The notes: generated from the sequence alone by a model not told the origin. A DNA stretch of 64,000 nt from Staphylococcus sp. Marseille-Q5304 (GCF_943737015.1 NZ_CALSFP010000001.1:1984001-2048000), one strand, 5' to 3'; counted from the first letter of the stretch, positions 26,224-36,269 are shown. Numbers and translations are program-made.

Positions 26224-27417
26224 ATGCCTAAAAAGTTATTTAACATTGATTTAAACAAGAAAATGGATCAACAAGATCACCCAGGACACAACAGATGGCA
26301 TCCAGATATTCCAGCAGCATTTTCAGTAGATCCTGGAGAATCATTCCGTATGGAGTGTTTAGATTGGACGGACGGACAAATTGGTAACAATGATGATGCA
26401 AGCGATATTAAGAACGTCAATTTAAACCGTGTGCACGTGTTAAGTGGACCTGTGCACGTTAATGGCGTTGAACCTGGCGATTTACTTGTAGTCGATATTT
26501 TAGATATCGGTACTTTTGAAGAGCATGCGTGGGGCTTTAACGGTATTTTCGATAAGACAAACGGCGGTAGTTTCTTAGTTGATCACTATCCGAATGCTCA
26601 AAAATCTATCTGGGATTTCAACGGTATCTATGCGACAAGCCGTCACGTACCTGGCGTTGAATTCGCTGGTATTATTCATCCAGGGTTAATCGGTGTAGCA
26701 CCTTCACAAGAAATGTTAGATGAATGGAAGCGCCGTGAACGAGAATTAGTAGACACTGATCCGAACCGTGAACCTGTACTAGCAAATTTACCAGAAACAG
26801 ATGCAGCAGTAGTTGGGAATCTTAAGGGGAAAGATTTCGAACGCGTAGCTAAAGAAGGTGCACGTACAGTTCCACCACGTGAAAACGGAGGTAACTGCGA
26901 TATCAAGAACTTATCTAAAGGTTCTCGTGTGTACTTCCCAGTATTTGTAGACGGCGCCAAACTATCTGTCGGAGATTTACATTTCTCTCAAGGTGATGGC
27001 GAAATCACTTTCTGTGGCGGTATTGAAATGCCAGGCTGGATTGAATTACGTGTTAATGTCATTAAAAATGGTATGGAAAAATATAGCATTAAGAAAAACC
27101 CTGCATTTAAACCAGGCCCAGTTATGCCAAACTATACTGATTACATTGTCTTCGAAGGTATTTCAGTAAATGAATTTAACGGTAAACAAACATACTTAGA
27201 TGCAAACACGGCTTATCGTAATGCTTGTTTAAACGCAATCGAATTCTTAAAAACACGTGGTTTCACTGGCGAACAAGCCTATATGTTATTAGGTTCTGCA
27301 CCTGTTCAAGGTACAGTTGCGGGTATCGTTGATGTGCCAAATGCTTGTTGTACTTTAGCTATTCCACGTGAAATCTTCAATGCCGATATCTTACCTAACT
27401 TGGAGCCTGATGAGTAA
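26224..27417 (+). CDS. fmdA: Formamidase/acetamidase (FmdA family)
   Basis: A 397-residue metal-dependent amidase of the FmdA/AmdA family, which hydrolyses formamide or short amides to ammonia and the acid. Typical segments are HNRWHPDIPAAFSVDPGES near residue 22, VHVLSGPVHVNGVEPGDLL near 72, GIIHPGLIGVAPS near 155 and GDLHFSQGDGEI near 250. The SD AAGGGGG precedes the ATG. Its stop overlaps the ATG of the zinc-ribbon gene by one base, forming an fmdAB operon. It may supply nitrogen and formate. Confidence 0.92.
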   Translation: MPKKLFNIDLNKKMDQQDHPGHNRWHPDIPAAFSVDPGESFRMECLDWTDGQIGNNDDASDIKNVNLNRVHVLSGPVHVNGVEPGDLLVVDILDIGTFEEHAWGFNGIFDKTNGGSFLVDHYPNAQKSIWDFNGIYATSRHVPGVEFAGIIHPGLIGVAPSQEMLDEWKRRERELVDTDPNREPVLANLPETDAAVVGNLKGKDFERVAKEGARTVPPRENGGNCDIKNLSKGSRVYFPVFVDGAKLSVGDLHFSQGDGEITFCGGIEMPGWIELRVNVIKNGMEKYSIKKNPAFKPGPVMPNYTDYIVFEGISVNEFNGKQTYLDANTAYRNACLNAIEFLKTRGFTGEQAYMLLGSAPVQGTVAGIVDVPNACCTLAIPREIFNADILPNLEPDE

Positions 27418-27683
27418 TGCCGCAATACACATACGCATGTCCAAAATGCGATGAATTCACACTCAAACAGTCAATAAACGATTCACACGAAACTGCATCA
27501 TGCCCTACTTGTGGCTCTATGTCAAAACGCGTCTTCACAGCATTTCAAACGAACACAATGAATACTAAATTAAAAAAACGTATCGAACAAGGTCAAGAAC
27601 CTAAAGTCGTTTCTAAAGATAAACTGCCTAAACAACAACGCAAGACACCTCAAGCACCCCGCCCATGGATGGCAGGTCACTAA
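27417..27683 (+). CDS. fmdB: FmdB-family zinc-ribbon protein
   Basis: An 88-residue protein with an N-terminal zinc ribbon (CPKC ... CPTC, residues 8-36) of the FmdB/CxxC-CxxC-SSSS family, and a basic, disordered tail. FmdB in Methylophilus was linked to regulation of formamidase. The direct overlap with fmdA supports a functional link, but the mechanism is unknown. Confidence 0.88.
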   Translation: MPQYTYACPKCDEFTLKQSINDSHETASCPTCGSMSKRVFTAFQTNTMNTKLKKRIEQGQEPKVVSKDKLPKQQRKTPQAPRPWMAGH

Positions 27684-27690
27684 TAAGTTA

Positions 27691-27738
27691 AAACACCCTA
27701 CAGTACTTTACATGATATGTAAGGCTGTAGGGTGTTTT
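27691..27738 (+). terminator. Terminator of fmdAB
   Basis: AAACACCCTACAG pairs with CTGTAGGGTGTTT over 13 bp. Confidence 0.9.
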
Positions 27739-27766
27739 GTGTTGCAATAGATAAATAAATACATAA

Positions 27767-27802
27767 AAAAAGCGAGGACCATCAACGCGTCCTCGCTTTT
27801 AA
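27767..27802 (-). terminator. Terminator of the acyl-CoA synthetase gene
   Basis: On the minus strand AAAAGCGAGGAC pairs with GTCCTCGCTTTT and continues into T's. Confidence 0.9.
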
Positions 27803-27814
27803 GTGAAATACTGG

Positions 27815-29392
27815 TTATTTGAATTTTTGTTGTTCTGCGTCTCTTAATTCTACGCGACGTATTTTACCTGAGTTTGTCTTCGGTAAATCTTCGACAAATT
27901 CAATAGCTCTTGGGTATTTATAAGGTGCAACATCTTGTTTAACAAAGTTTTGTAAGTCTTTCACTGTGTCTTCATTACCTTCTATATCATCTTGTAATAT
28001 CACAAATGCTTTAACGATATTACCTCTAATTTCATGCGGACTCGCTACCACTGCACACTCCTTAACGTAAGGGTGTTTAGTCAATGAGTCTTCTACTTCG
28101 AATGGTCCAATTGTATAACCTGAACTAATGATAATATCATCTCGGCGCCCTTCGAACCAGAAATAACCATCTTCATCACGTTTGGCCAAATCACCTGTGA
28201 TAAAGTAATCTCCCACTTTCGGTTCTTCAGTTCTTTCTGGATCTTTATAATAACCTTTAAATAATGCAGGTAAGTCTACCGGCACTGCAATATTACCGAT
28301 TTCTCCAACAGGTGCAATTTCACCATCATCGTCAACGACAGTAACTTGGCTACCCGGTATCGCTTTACCCATAGAACCAGGTCGGCTTTCTGTATCCTTT
28401 AAGAAACCAATTAATAATGTACTTTCTGTTTGTCCATAACCATCTCGCACAGTTAAATCAAAGTTATCTTTAAATTTCTCTACTACTTCTCTATTGAGCG
28501 GTTCACCTGCTGAAACTGCACTATGCAAATGTTCTAAATTATAATCCGTGAGGTGCGGTGATTTCGCCATAATACGATACTCAGTAGGTGTACAACAAAG
28601 TACATTGATTTGATAATCTTGTAATAATTGTAAGTATTTTTCAGCTGCAAAACGACCATTAAATACAAACGCTGTGGCACCTGAACCTAATATAGATAGT
28701 AACGGGCTCCATACCCACTTTTGCCAGCCAGGGGCAGCAGTAGCCCAAACTAAATCGTCCTCCTTAATACTTAACCAATGTTCTGGTGCCATTTGCATAT
28801 GTGCGTAACCCCAACCATGCGAATGGATTACAGCTTTCGGATTACCAGTCGTTCCTGATGTATATGAATATAATGTTACATCTTCACTTGAAGTATCCGC
28901 AGTATCTAAATGAATATCTTGTGATTCCATTTCTTGATCTAATGCAAACCAATCTTCATGTTCACCACCAACGATAAATTTCGTTAGCTCATTAAATTGT
29001 TCTACACCTTCTAGCTCTTCAATACGTTCACTCATAATAACTGCGGCTTTGACTTCACCATGCGTGATTCTATATTGTAAATCCTTTGTGCGTAGCATTT
29101 CTGAACTTGGAATGATAACGATACCTAACTTTAATGCTGCAATATATATTTCATATGTTGCGATACTTCTAGGCATCATGATTAACATTTTGTCCCCTTT
29201 TGTTAAACCATGCTTTAAAAATACATGACCAATTTGGTTCGCTTTCTCCATTAAATGATGATATGTAATGTCATAACGTTGACCTTGCACATCTTCAAAT
29301 ATAATGGCTTTCTTATCAGTTTGCTCGGCATATTGTTCAATCTCATTTACTATATTATATTTTTCTGGTGCAATGAGGTCTCTTTTATTCAT
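27815..29392 (-). CDS. AMP-forming acyl-CoA synthetase (medium-chain/acetyl-CoA synthetase-like)
   Basis: A 525-residue adenylate-forming enzyme that activates a carboxylic acid to acyl-AMP and then acyl-CoA. Landmarks are the P-loop SYTSGTTGNPKAVIHSHG near 175, GYGQTES near 318, the hinge TGDLAKRDEDGYFWFEGRRDD near 395 (given in parts), and the catalytic Lys in PKTNSGKIRR near 510. The closest general type is the MACS/acetyl-CoA synthetase-like group. SD AAGGAGAG precedes the ATG. Monocistronic. The acid used is unknown. Confidence 0.92.
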   Translation of the reverse strand: MNKRDLIAPEKYNIVNEIEQYAEQTDKKAIIFEDVQGQRYDITYHHLMEKANQIGHVFLKHGLTKGDKMLIMMPRSIATYEIYIAALKLGIVIIPSSEMLRTKDLQYRITHGEVKAAVIMSERIEELEGVEQFNELTKFIVGGEHEDWFALDQEMESQDIHLDTADTSSEDVTLYSYTSGTTGNPKAVIHSHGWGYAHMQMAPEHWLSIKEDDLVWATAAPGWQKWVWSPLLSILGSGATAFVFNGRFAAEKYLQLLQDYQINVLCCTPTEYRIMAKSPHLTDYNLEHLHSAVSAGEPLNREVVEKFKDNFDLTVRDGYGQTESTLLIGFLKDTESRPGSMGKAIPGSQVTVVDDDGEIAPVGEIGNIAVPVDLPALFKGYYKDPERTEEPKVGDYFITGDLAKRDEDGYFWFEGRRDDIIISSGYTIGPFEVEDSLTKHPYVKECAVVASPHEIRGNIVKAFVILQDDIEGNEDTVKDLQNFVKQDVAPYKYPRAIEFVEDLPKTNSGKIRRVELRDAEQQKFK

Positions 29393-29788
29393 AAATTTAC
29401 TCTCCTTACCTCGTACAACACTGTTTATATTTTTGTATCCCTAATTTACGCTTTGTACGATTGTATAACAATTTAAACTTACTCTTATGATTTTACACCT
29501 AATTAGTGTAACAAAAAAGCTACACGTGTTTACAATTTGTAGAATACGGAAATATTTATGTGTAACAACTTTTACGATTGAAGTAATTTTTCAATTTTAA
29601 ATCTCTTGGAAACAACAGTATTTTGAAATTTGCTTATCCGTTAATTGAAAGAGAACACACATAGAGTTATCATTTACAAATGACTCAAATCTAAACATAT
29701 TACATATGAAATCAATCTTTAGATTACCCTACGACATCGTGTTATAGTATACAAGTATGCAAAATTATATATGAAAGAAGTGAGATAA
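29393..29788. other. Divergent intergenic region with an inverted repeat
   Basis: TTACAC (29494-29499) and GTGTAA (29507-29512) face each other across a 7-base centre, about 100 bp before the acyl-CoA synthetase start. Further GTGTAA and TTACAA copies lie nearby. An operator is possible. Nothing else was seen in the gap. Confidence 0.35.
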
Positions 29789-31192
29789 ATGCCTGAAGAA
29801 AATGCATTCCATGTGGAAAAGCGTGTGCCTTTATTTATCGTACTCTTGTCTGGTGCATTTATTACGATATTAAACCAGACATTGCTCGGTACAGCACTTC
29901 CACCTATTATGAAAGACCTCAAAGTATCAGAAAGTACTGTTCAATGGTTACAATCGATATTTATGCTCGTCAACGGGATTATGATTCCGGTAACAGCTTA
30001 TCTCATTGAACGATTCACCTCGAGACAACTCTTTTTAACCGCAATGGGCGTATTTACTGCCGGCACATTACTCTGTGCAGTAGGCCCTGATTTCACATAT
30101 TTATTCTTTGGACGCGTCTTACAAGCGGCTGGTGCTGGTATTATGATGCCACTCATGCAGACGATTCTTTTCTTACTGTTCCCTGTAGAAAAAAGAGGTT
30201 CAGCAATGGGATTATTCGGACTCGTCATCGCATTTGCACCCGCAATTGGTCCAACACTATCCGGAATATTAGTAGAACATTTAACATGGAGAAGTGTTTT
30301 CTATGTCGTACTACCTATCGCTATTATTATTATTATCACTTCATTCTTTTTATTAAAAAATGTTACCGACACTACACGTCCGAAGTTAGACATACTATCG
30401 GTTTTCCTATCTACATTAGGATTTGGCGGTCTATTATATTGCTTTAGTATTGTTGGAGATGTCGGTTGGAATCACCTACAATTTATCGTTCCTTTAATTA
30501 TTGGTGCAATTACCTTAGTTATTTTCATCCGTCGTCAGTTAAAACTCGAACACCCTATGCTCGAATTTAGAGTGTTTAAGTACAATATTTACACACTTGG
30601 TACGATATTAAGTATGTTCGTGTTTGGTATATTAATTGCAACGAACATCATCTTACCTTTATATATGCAAAACATGTTACACTTCTCAGCTTTAGAATCA
30701 GGTTTAGTGTTATTACCTGGTGCAGTACTAATGGGTATTATGAACCCAATCACTGGTCGTTTATTTGATAAGTTCGGTGGTAAATGGTTAGCGCGTATCG
30801 GCTTGTTAGTACTTGTGATGTCAACGATTCCTTTCACAATGCTTTCAACACACACAAGCTACACTTATTTAGCAGTGGGTAACGCGTTACGTATGTTATC
30901 CATTTCTATGGTTATGATGCCGATGACGACATTAGCAATTAACCAACTACCAAATAAACTCGTTCCACATGGTACAGCCGTTAACAATACATTTAGACAG
31001 ATGTCTGGTGCCATTGGTACAGCTGTATTCATTACATTAATGTCTGTCACAGCCATTCCAAAACAAGGACTTGAAGGTATGATTCACGGCGTTAATGTCA
31101 CTTTCACAGTCGCAACTGTCATTTCAGTCGTTGCGTTACTATTTTCTAAAAAGCTTAAAAATCCAAGTCAAACATCACGTAATACGATGTAA
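29789..31192 (+). CDS. DHA2-family (EmrB/QacA-type) MFS multidrug exporter
   Basis: A 467-residue membrane protein with about 14 helices. MFS motif C of drug antiporters is present (GPTLSGILVEHLTWR) and so is a D1-like LNQTLLGTALPPIM segment in helix 1. The related staphylococcal protein is SdrM. Expected role: proton-driven export of dyes or drugs. The ATG follows AAGAAGTGAG. Single gene with a strong terminator. Substrates are unknown. Confidence 0.92.
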   Translation: MPEENAFHVEKRVPLFIVLLSGAFITILNQTLLGTALPPIMKDLKVSESTVQWLQSIFMLVNGIMIPVTAYLIERFTSRQLFLTAMGVFTAGTLLCAVGPDFTYLFFGRVLQAAGAGIMMPLMQTILFLLFPVEKRGSAMGLFGLVIAFAPAIGPTLSGILVEHLTWRSVFYVVLPIAIIIIITSFFLLKNVTDTTRPKLDILSVFLSTLGFGGLLYCFSIVGDVGWNHLQFIVPLIIGAITLVIFIRRQLKLEHPMLEFRVFKYNIYTLGTILSMFVFGILIATNIILPLYMQNMLHFSALESGLVLLPGAVLMGIMNPITGRLFDKFGGKWLARIGLLVLVMSTIPFTMLSTHTSYTYLAVGNALRMLSISMVMMPMTTLAINQLPNKLVPHGTAVNNTFRQMSGAIGTAVFITLMSVTAIPKQGLEGMIHGVNVTFTVATVISVVALLFSKKLKNPSQTSRNTM

Positions 31193-31227
31193 CGAGGCTT
31201 GCGTATTAATTTAAATTGAATCAAAAT

Positions 31228-31275
31228 AAAACGCTGATTTCTACAGGGAAAAGTAGAAATCAGCGTTTTTTCTTT
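31228..31275 (+). terminator. Terminator of the MFS gene
   Basis: AAAACGCTGATTTCTAC pairs with GTAGAAATCAGCGTTTT, followed by TTTCTTT. Confidence 0.92.
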
Positions 31276-31376
31276 ATGATTAGCAATTAGAATAAAGCGT
31301 ACTATTTGTCGTTAAAACCTATAATCACAAAGCATTTATCATTCAAATTACGATAATACTTCGTATTAAATGTATA

Positions 31377-32579
31377 TTACTCGTTTGAATCAAGTGGTAA
31401 TCGATTTAAGGCAATGTCACCTAACGATTTTGCGGCAACGATTAATGCATCTTCATTCACTTCGAACTTAGGGTGGTGGTTCATGTACGGATCTTTCACA
31501 CCTACTGGCTTACATCCTACAACATAGAAACTGCCTGGAATTTCCTTTAAATAGTAAGCAAAGTCTTCTGAACCTGTAACAGGTGGCATTTCCATTAATT
31601 GTTGGAAATAGCTGCCTTGACTTTCAGATAAGATTTCAGCCACTTGATCTGTTTCTTTCGGATGATTATACAGTACTGGATAGCCGAACATATAGTCTAA
31701 GTCATAATCAATGTCGAAGCCTACTGCCACGCTTTTAACGACTTTTTCAATTTCTTCATACATTTTTTGACCAATCTCATCATTCAAATAACGGGCTGTA
31801 CCTTTAATCGTCACTGTATCTTGGATCACATTTGCTTTGCCTGGCGCATCAAATGAACCAATTGTCACTACGCCCATTTCTAAAGGATCTATACGTCGTG
31901 AAACTACTGTTTGAACTGTACTTACGAAATTCGCACCTGCAACGAGTGCATCATTTGTTTTATGGGGGCTGGCCGCATGACCTCCCACACCTTTAATCTT
32001 CAACGTAAACACGGAACTACCAGAAAATGCGTTGCCTTTATTATAAGCAATAATTTCTGGACCTACGACAGGTGCCACATGTAAACCATAAATTTCAGCA
32101 ACATCGTCTAAAGCACCTGATTGCATAACTTGTTGTGCCCCACCAGGTGGTTGTTCTTCAGCATGTTGATGTACAATTTTCACTGTACCAGGTAACTGAT
32201 CACGGATTTCGATTAACGCATCGGCTAATGTTAATAGTGACGCGGTATGGGCATCATGGCCGCAAGCATGCATGACACCTTCATTTTCAGATTTAAAATC
32301 AAGGTCTGTTTCCTCTTTAATTGGCAACGCATCAAAGTCAGCACGCAAGCCAATCGTTTTACCTGGTAACTTACCTTCTATTTCAACGATTACGGCATGG
32401 CCACCTTCAACAGGTTGTGTCACGTTCACAGGCTTACCTTTATAATAATCTTTGATATATTGAGCAGTTTGTTCTTCTTCAAAAGACAATTCAGGATGTT
32501 GATGTAAATAACGGCGATGTTTAATCATATCCTGTTCTTTACTTTCTAATTTTTCAAATAATATATCTTTTATATTCAT
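31377..32579 (-). CDS. M20-family amidohydrolase (N-acyl-amino-acid hydrolase/hippurate hydrolase-like)
   Basis: A 400-residue zinc amidohydrolase of the M20D group. The metal-site motif HACGHDAHTA is at about residue 105, followed by HAEEQPPGGA near 138, the dimerisation-domain GVGGHAASPH near 195 and the late GSEDFAYY near 345. It hydrolyses N-acylated amino acids or similar amides. The frame opens seven codons earlier, but AGAGGT lies 7 bases before ATG 32579, which is chosen. It diverges from an HxlR regulator. Confidence 0.92.
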   Translation of the reverse strand: MNIKDILFEKLESKEQDMIKHRRYLHQHPELSFEEEQTAQYIKDYYKGKPVNVTQPVEGGHAVIVEIEGKLPGKTIGLRADFDALPIKEETDLDFKSENEGVMHACGHDAHTASLLTLADALIEIRDQLPGTVKIVHQHAEEQPPGGAQQVMQSGALDDVAEIYGLHVAPVVGPEIIAYNKGNAFSGSSVFTLKIKGVGGHAASPHKTNDALVAGANFVSTVQTVVSRRIDPLEMGVVTIGSFDAPGKANVIQDTVTIKGTARYLNDEIGQKMYEEIEKVVKSVAVGFDIDYDLDYMFGYPVLYNHPKETDQVAEILSESQGSYFQQLMEMPPVTGSEDFAYYLKEIPGSFYVVGCKPVGVKDPYMNHHPKFEVNEDALIVAAKSLGDIALNRLPLDSNE

Positions 32580-32729
32580 ATCACATACCTCTTTCATCAC
32601 AATTATTATAATGGTACTTATTTACTATATTAGATATTTAAATATATTAATTCAAACATAGAATAATATTTCCTATATTTATTCGAACGGTTTAGAGATA
32701 TTATATTGAGTTAAATTCAAATACCATTT

Positions 32730-32743
32730 AACACAGTTGTGTT
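32730..32743. promoter_or_regulatory. Palindrome upstream of the HxlR gene
   Basis: AACACA-GT-TGTGTT is an inverted repeat between the divergent M20 and HxlR genes, where an HxlR-type dimer might bind for autoregulation. Confidence 0.4.
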
Positions 32744-32807
32744 AGAATTTAAAATAACAATAGGTCATTTATACGTATTTCAAATGATTCATAAGGAGGC
32801 TTTAGCT

Positions 32808-33179
32808 ATGCCAAAATCGTATAATATCGGGGTAGAAGCAACGATTGATGTTATCGGAGGAAAGTGGAAACCTGTTATTTTATGTCACTTACAAAATAAT
32901 GGATTAATGCGAACTTCTGAATTAAAACGTGCGATTCCGACTATTACTCAAAAAATGTTAACACAACAATTACGCGAATTAGAAAAAGACGGTATCATTA
33001 ATCGTATTGCTTATAATGAAGTCCCACCCAAAGTAGAATATGAATTGTCTCAATACGGCAAGTCGTTAAGTAACATACTCAGCGCTTTATGTTACTGGGG
33101 TGAATTTCATGTTGAAAAACTGTACAACCAAGGTGAAAACGTCTCCCTCTTACGACAAGATCATGTTAATATTCCATAA
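32808..33179 (+). CDS. HxlR-family transcriptional regulator
   Basis: A 123-residue winged-helix regulator of the HxlR family: signature VIGGKWKPVILCHLQ, MRTSELKRAIPTITQKMLTQQL (recognition helix) and YWGEFH near the end. A Cys lies in VILCHL, a position that senses thiols or electrophiles in some relatives (YodB, QsrR), and another in ALCYWG. The frame opens earlier, but AAGGAGG (32793-32799) lies 8 bases before ATG 32808. Its target may be the divergent M20 gene or itself. Confidence 0.9.
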   Translation: MPKSYNIGVEATIDVIGGKWKPVILCHLQNNGLMRTSELKRAIPTITQKMLTQQLRELEKDGIINRIAYNEVPPKVEYELSQYGKSLSNILSALCYWGEFHVEKLYNQGENVSLLRQDHVNIP

Positions 33180-33202
33180 TTTTTATATGAAACTAAGACA
33201 TA

Positions 33203-33247
33203 GCCAACCTAAAAGATAAAACAATCTTTTGGATTGGTTTTTTTTAT
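33203..33247 (+). terminator. Terminator of the HxlR gene
   Basis: CCAA...AAAAGAT pairs with ATCTTTT...TTGG, then a run of eight T's. Confidence 0.85.
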
Positions 33248-33553
33248 TTAACACTTTATTTATAGCTAATGACTCCATAAAATTAAAACATAAAAATTTT
33301 TCCGAAAAAATTTACAATGCTAACTCAAATTATATAATAAAACCTCTTATAAAATTTACAAACCAACGCTCAATAAACCCCTATATATCAACGTTTATGA
33401 CAGTATTAATTTATTTAATTTTTAAATTCTTAAAGAATATATACAAATTGTAAAAGAAAGTGAAACAAAATTGACATAATTCATCAAATTTTCTTAACAT
33501 TCATTAAATATAATTATGGTAAATTGTCATAACATGGAACAAGGAGGGCTAGA
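33248..33553. other. Intergenic region before the condensation-domain gene
   Basis: An AT-rich 300-bp gap with no SD-preceded ORF. TTGACA at 33471-33476 is a possible -35, but no -10 with normal spacing fits well; TATAAT at 33509-33514 lacks a good -35. Confidence 0.35.
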
Positions 33554-34837
33554 ATGAAAACATTCCAATTATCAGACGCACAAGTCGAATCTTTAAATAA
33601 AGAACTAATGCATGTTAATACGAGTATCAATAATATCGCTGGTATTATTACAATTAGTAACGATATACCATTTGCAGATATTGTAACAGGTATCAATCAC
33701 GTTATGGCCCAACATGACGTTTATATGTATCGATTAACACAAGTCGGTTCAGAATATAGACAGTACATTGACGAATTTAAGGAACAAGAATTTGAATATA
33801 TTGATTTTACAAACGACCCACAATCATATGATTACTGGGTAGACAAGCAAGTACGTAAAAATATCTTCCGCATGGACCAACCTCTTTATGAATTTACCAT
33901 CCTAACATTACCTGAAGGTCAAACAGCAATCTTCACATTACACCACCATATGATTTCAGATGCATGGAGCACGACACTATCTGGCAATGCATTATTTGAA
34001 TACTTTTTATATGGTGAACATAAGACAAATTCTTCTCATGGTTATTTAAAATCAATTGAAAATGAAATTGCATATAAAAACTCAAATAAATTCAACAAAG
34101 ACAAACGTTTCTGGTCTAAAAAAGTAGAAGACTTTAAATTTGCACCTTTATTCGAAAAACATTCAAACTCAAACGCAGTTGCTGATAGAGTAAGCTTCCA
34201 TTTATCAGAAACGACAACTCAAAGTATTTATACATTTTGTGAAAATAACGAAATCAGTTTAAATAATTTATTTTCATCGGCTATGATGCTTTTAAAATAT
34301 ATCAGAACAGGCTCTCCTCAAGTATCAACTGGTATTCTGATTCATAATAGAAATAAACAATTTGAAAAAACAACAATCGGTGACTATGCACGTGTCTTAC
34401 CAATTATTATGGAAATTGATCCACAAGATGCATTACTTACACATTTAAGAACAGTTAAAAATGAGGCTTTCAAAGTACTTAAACACCGTAAGTATCCATT
34501 CAATTCATTACGTAAAGATACAAAGAGCACACAACCACTATTTGATTGCACAGTCTCATTCCAAAAAAACCAATATAACCCAACATTAATCCAAAAAGGA
34601 TTCACTGATAAATGGTTAAGCTCTTATGCACACCACATTCCGATTGGCCTTAATGTAAGTAATAGAAATAGCCAAAACGACATTGCAATCGACTATAATT
34701 ACCAAGTTGACTACCTAACAGAAGAAGATGTCGTAGCTGTACACCAAGACATTATGAACATCATCGGCGAAATCACGAATAGCCCTAACCAACGCATTAG
34801 TGCATTAGCAGCCATCGATTTATTTGCTAAATCGTAA
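33554..34837 (+). CDS. Stand-alone NRPS-type condensation domain protein
   Basis: A 427-residue protein that is one complete condensation (C) domain of the chloramphenicol acetyltransferase-like fold. The catalytic HHxxxD motif is H131-H132-M-I-S-D136 (in LHHHMISDAWS). The second half has the SLNNLFSSAMMLLKYIR helix and PLFDCTVSFQ near the active-site tunnel. No adenylation or carrier domain lies beside it, and no NRPS gene is in the window. SD AAGGAGGG precedes the ATG. It may acylate a small amine or act in trans with a distant NRPS. Similar free-standing acyltransferases exist, but its role here is unknown. Confidence 0.85.
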   Translation: MKTFQLSDAQVESLNKELMHVNTSINNIAGIITISNDIPFADIVTGINHVMAQHDVYMYRLTQVGSEYRQYIDEFKEQEFEYIDFTNDPQSYDYWVDKQVRKNIFRMDQPLYEFTILTLPEGQTAIFTLHHHMISDAWSTTLSGNALFEYFLYGEHKTNSSHGYLKSIENEIAYKNSNKFNKDKRFWSKKVEDFKFAPLFEKHSNSNAVADRVSFHLSETTTQSIYTFCENNEISLNNLFSSAMMLLKYIRTGSPQVSTGILIHNRNKQFEKTTIGDYARVLPIIMEIDPQDALLTHLRTVKNEAFKVLKHRKYPFNSLRKDTKSTQPLFDCTVSFQKNQYNPTLIQKGFTDKWLSSYAHHIPIGLNVSNRNSQNDIAIDYNYQVDYLTEEDVVAVHQDIMNIIGEITNSPNQRISALAAIDLFAKS

Positions 34838-34849
34838 TCATATACTTAT

Positions 34850-34896
34850 TAAAAAACGCTGACCTCATCTAATCATGAAGTCAGCGTTTGCTTTAT
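34850..34896. terminator. Bidirectional terminator
   Basis: AAACGCTGAC pairs with GTCAGCGTTT, with A's before and GCTTTATT after, between convergent genes. Confidence 0.85.
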
Positions 34897-34919
34897 TATA
34901 AATAACGTTTCACTACGGA

Positions 34920-36269
34920 TTACATATCTGGTGTCTTCGCAGATGTACGTTTTCTTAAATCATATTCAATTTCTTCTAAACTACGGCCTCGCGTTTCTGG
35001 TAAGTATTTAATAACAAATAACATTGCTAAAATACCGATTACCGCGAAGATTAAGAATACCCATTCTGTGCTAAGTGCACTATTTAAAATTGGGAATAAT
35101 TGCGCAACAAGTAATGTACCAAAGTTCAGTACAAGTGTAGCAATACCTGTAGCTGCCCCACGTGCACGCATTGGGAACATTTCAGGTAACATTACCCAAA
35201 GAATTGGTCCCCAAGTTAAACCGAAGAACACGATAAATAATGATAAACAGATAATGATAATTACGGCAGATGATTTAATTCCCATTGTCCAAATCAAGAT
35301 AGCCATAATTACTAATGATGCTACCATCCCAATATTCCCTGTCACTAATAGTTTCTTACGACCGACTTTATCTGCAATAAATACTGCGATAATCGTAACT
35401 AATACATTGACTGTACCAATACCGACTGTACCTAAGATTGATGTCGCTTCACCTAATCCGGCTTTACCAAAAATCTTAGGCGCATAGAAGATAATCGCGT
35501 TGATACCTACGATTTGTTGGAATAACGCAAACACACAACCAACAATTAACGTCGGACGCAACCACGGTGACTTCAATACAGACCATGTAGATTCTGATAC
35601 TTTCGAAATCTCACGCATTTCTTTAATTTCGTGATCGATTTCTTTGTCACTATTAAATGTAATCTTCATTACATCACGTGCTGCTTTCTCACTACGATGT
35701 TCCAGCAACCATCTTGGACTTTCAGGCATAAATGCAATACCAATTAATAAGATAACTGATGGTACTACAGCTAAACCTAACATCCAACGCCAACCTTCAA
35801 TATCTGTAAATGCATAGTTGACTAAAAAGGCAACTAAAATACCAATCGTGATCATCAATTGGTTTAAAGATCCGAGTGAACCACGAAATTCTGTTGGCGC
35901 CATTTCTGATAAATAAACAGGTACTGTTGCCATTGAACCACCCACGGCTAAACCAATAACGAAACGTCCTAAAATAAGTACCGCTATATTAGGTGAAAGT
36001 GCCATTAATAACGATCCTATAATATAAACTAATGCGATAATTAATACTAAACGTCTACGACCAATTCTATCTGATAAAGGTCCACTACCCCCAGCACCGA
36101 TGATTGCACCTACAACCATTGCTGATACAACCAAACCTTCAGTATATTGGTTGAGCGGAATATCTTTATCTATGAATAATAGTGCACCAGAGATAACACC
36201 ATTATCATAACCATACAATAGGCCTCCCAGTGCTCCCAAAATAAAAATTAAACTTTTATTTATTTTCAA
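34920..36269 (-). CDS. glcP: Glucose/H+ symporter GlcP-like sugar porter (MFS)
   Basis: A 449-residue 12-helix sugar porter, very similar in recognisable segments to Staphylococcus epidermidis GlcP (FILGALGGLLYGYDNGVISG start, PESPRWLL, LPETRGRSLEEIEYDLR end). MFS signatures DRIGRRR and DKVGRKK and the proton-coupling Asp in YGYDNG are present. It imports glucose without phosphorylation. A catabolite-response element candidate (36317-36330) lies about 50 bp upstream, which fits CcpA control. Confidence 0.92.
   Translation of the reverse strand: MKINKSLIFILGALGGLLYGYDNGVISGALLFIDKDIPLNQYTEGLVVSAMVVGAIIGAGGSGPLSDRIGRRRLVLIIALVYIIGSLLMALSPNIAVLILGRFVIGLAVGGSMATVPVYLSEMAPTEFRGSLGSLNQLMITIGILVAFLVNYAFTDIEGWRWMLGLAVVPSVILLIGIAFMPESPRWLLEHRSEKAARDVMKITFNSDKEIDHEIKEMREISKVSESTWSVLKSPWLRPTLIVGCVFALFQQIVGINAIIFYAPKIFGKAGLGEATSILGTVGIGTVNVLVTIIAVFIADKVGRKKLLVTGNIGMVASLVIMAILIWTMGIKSSAVIIIICLSLFIVFFGLTWGPILWVMLPEMFPMRARGAATGIATLVLNFGTLLVAQLFPILNSALSTEWVFLIFAVIGILAMLFVIKYLPETRGRSLEEIEYDLRKRTSAKTPDM

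Noticed and set aside
33229..33453. 74-codon plus-strand frame after the HxlR gene
   Set aside because: It begins inside the HxlR terminator T-run and has no SD; AT-rich chance frame.
35068..35487. 139-codon plus-strand frame opposite glcP
   Set aside because: It is antisense to a certain transporter gene and has no recognisable domain or SD.
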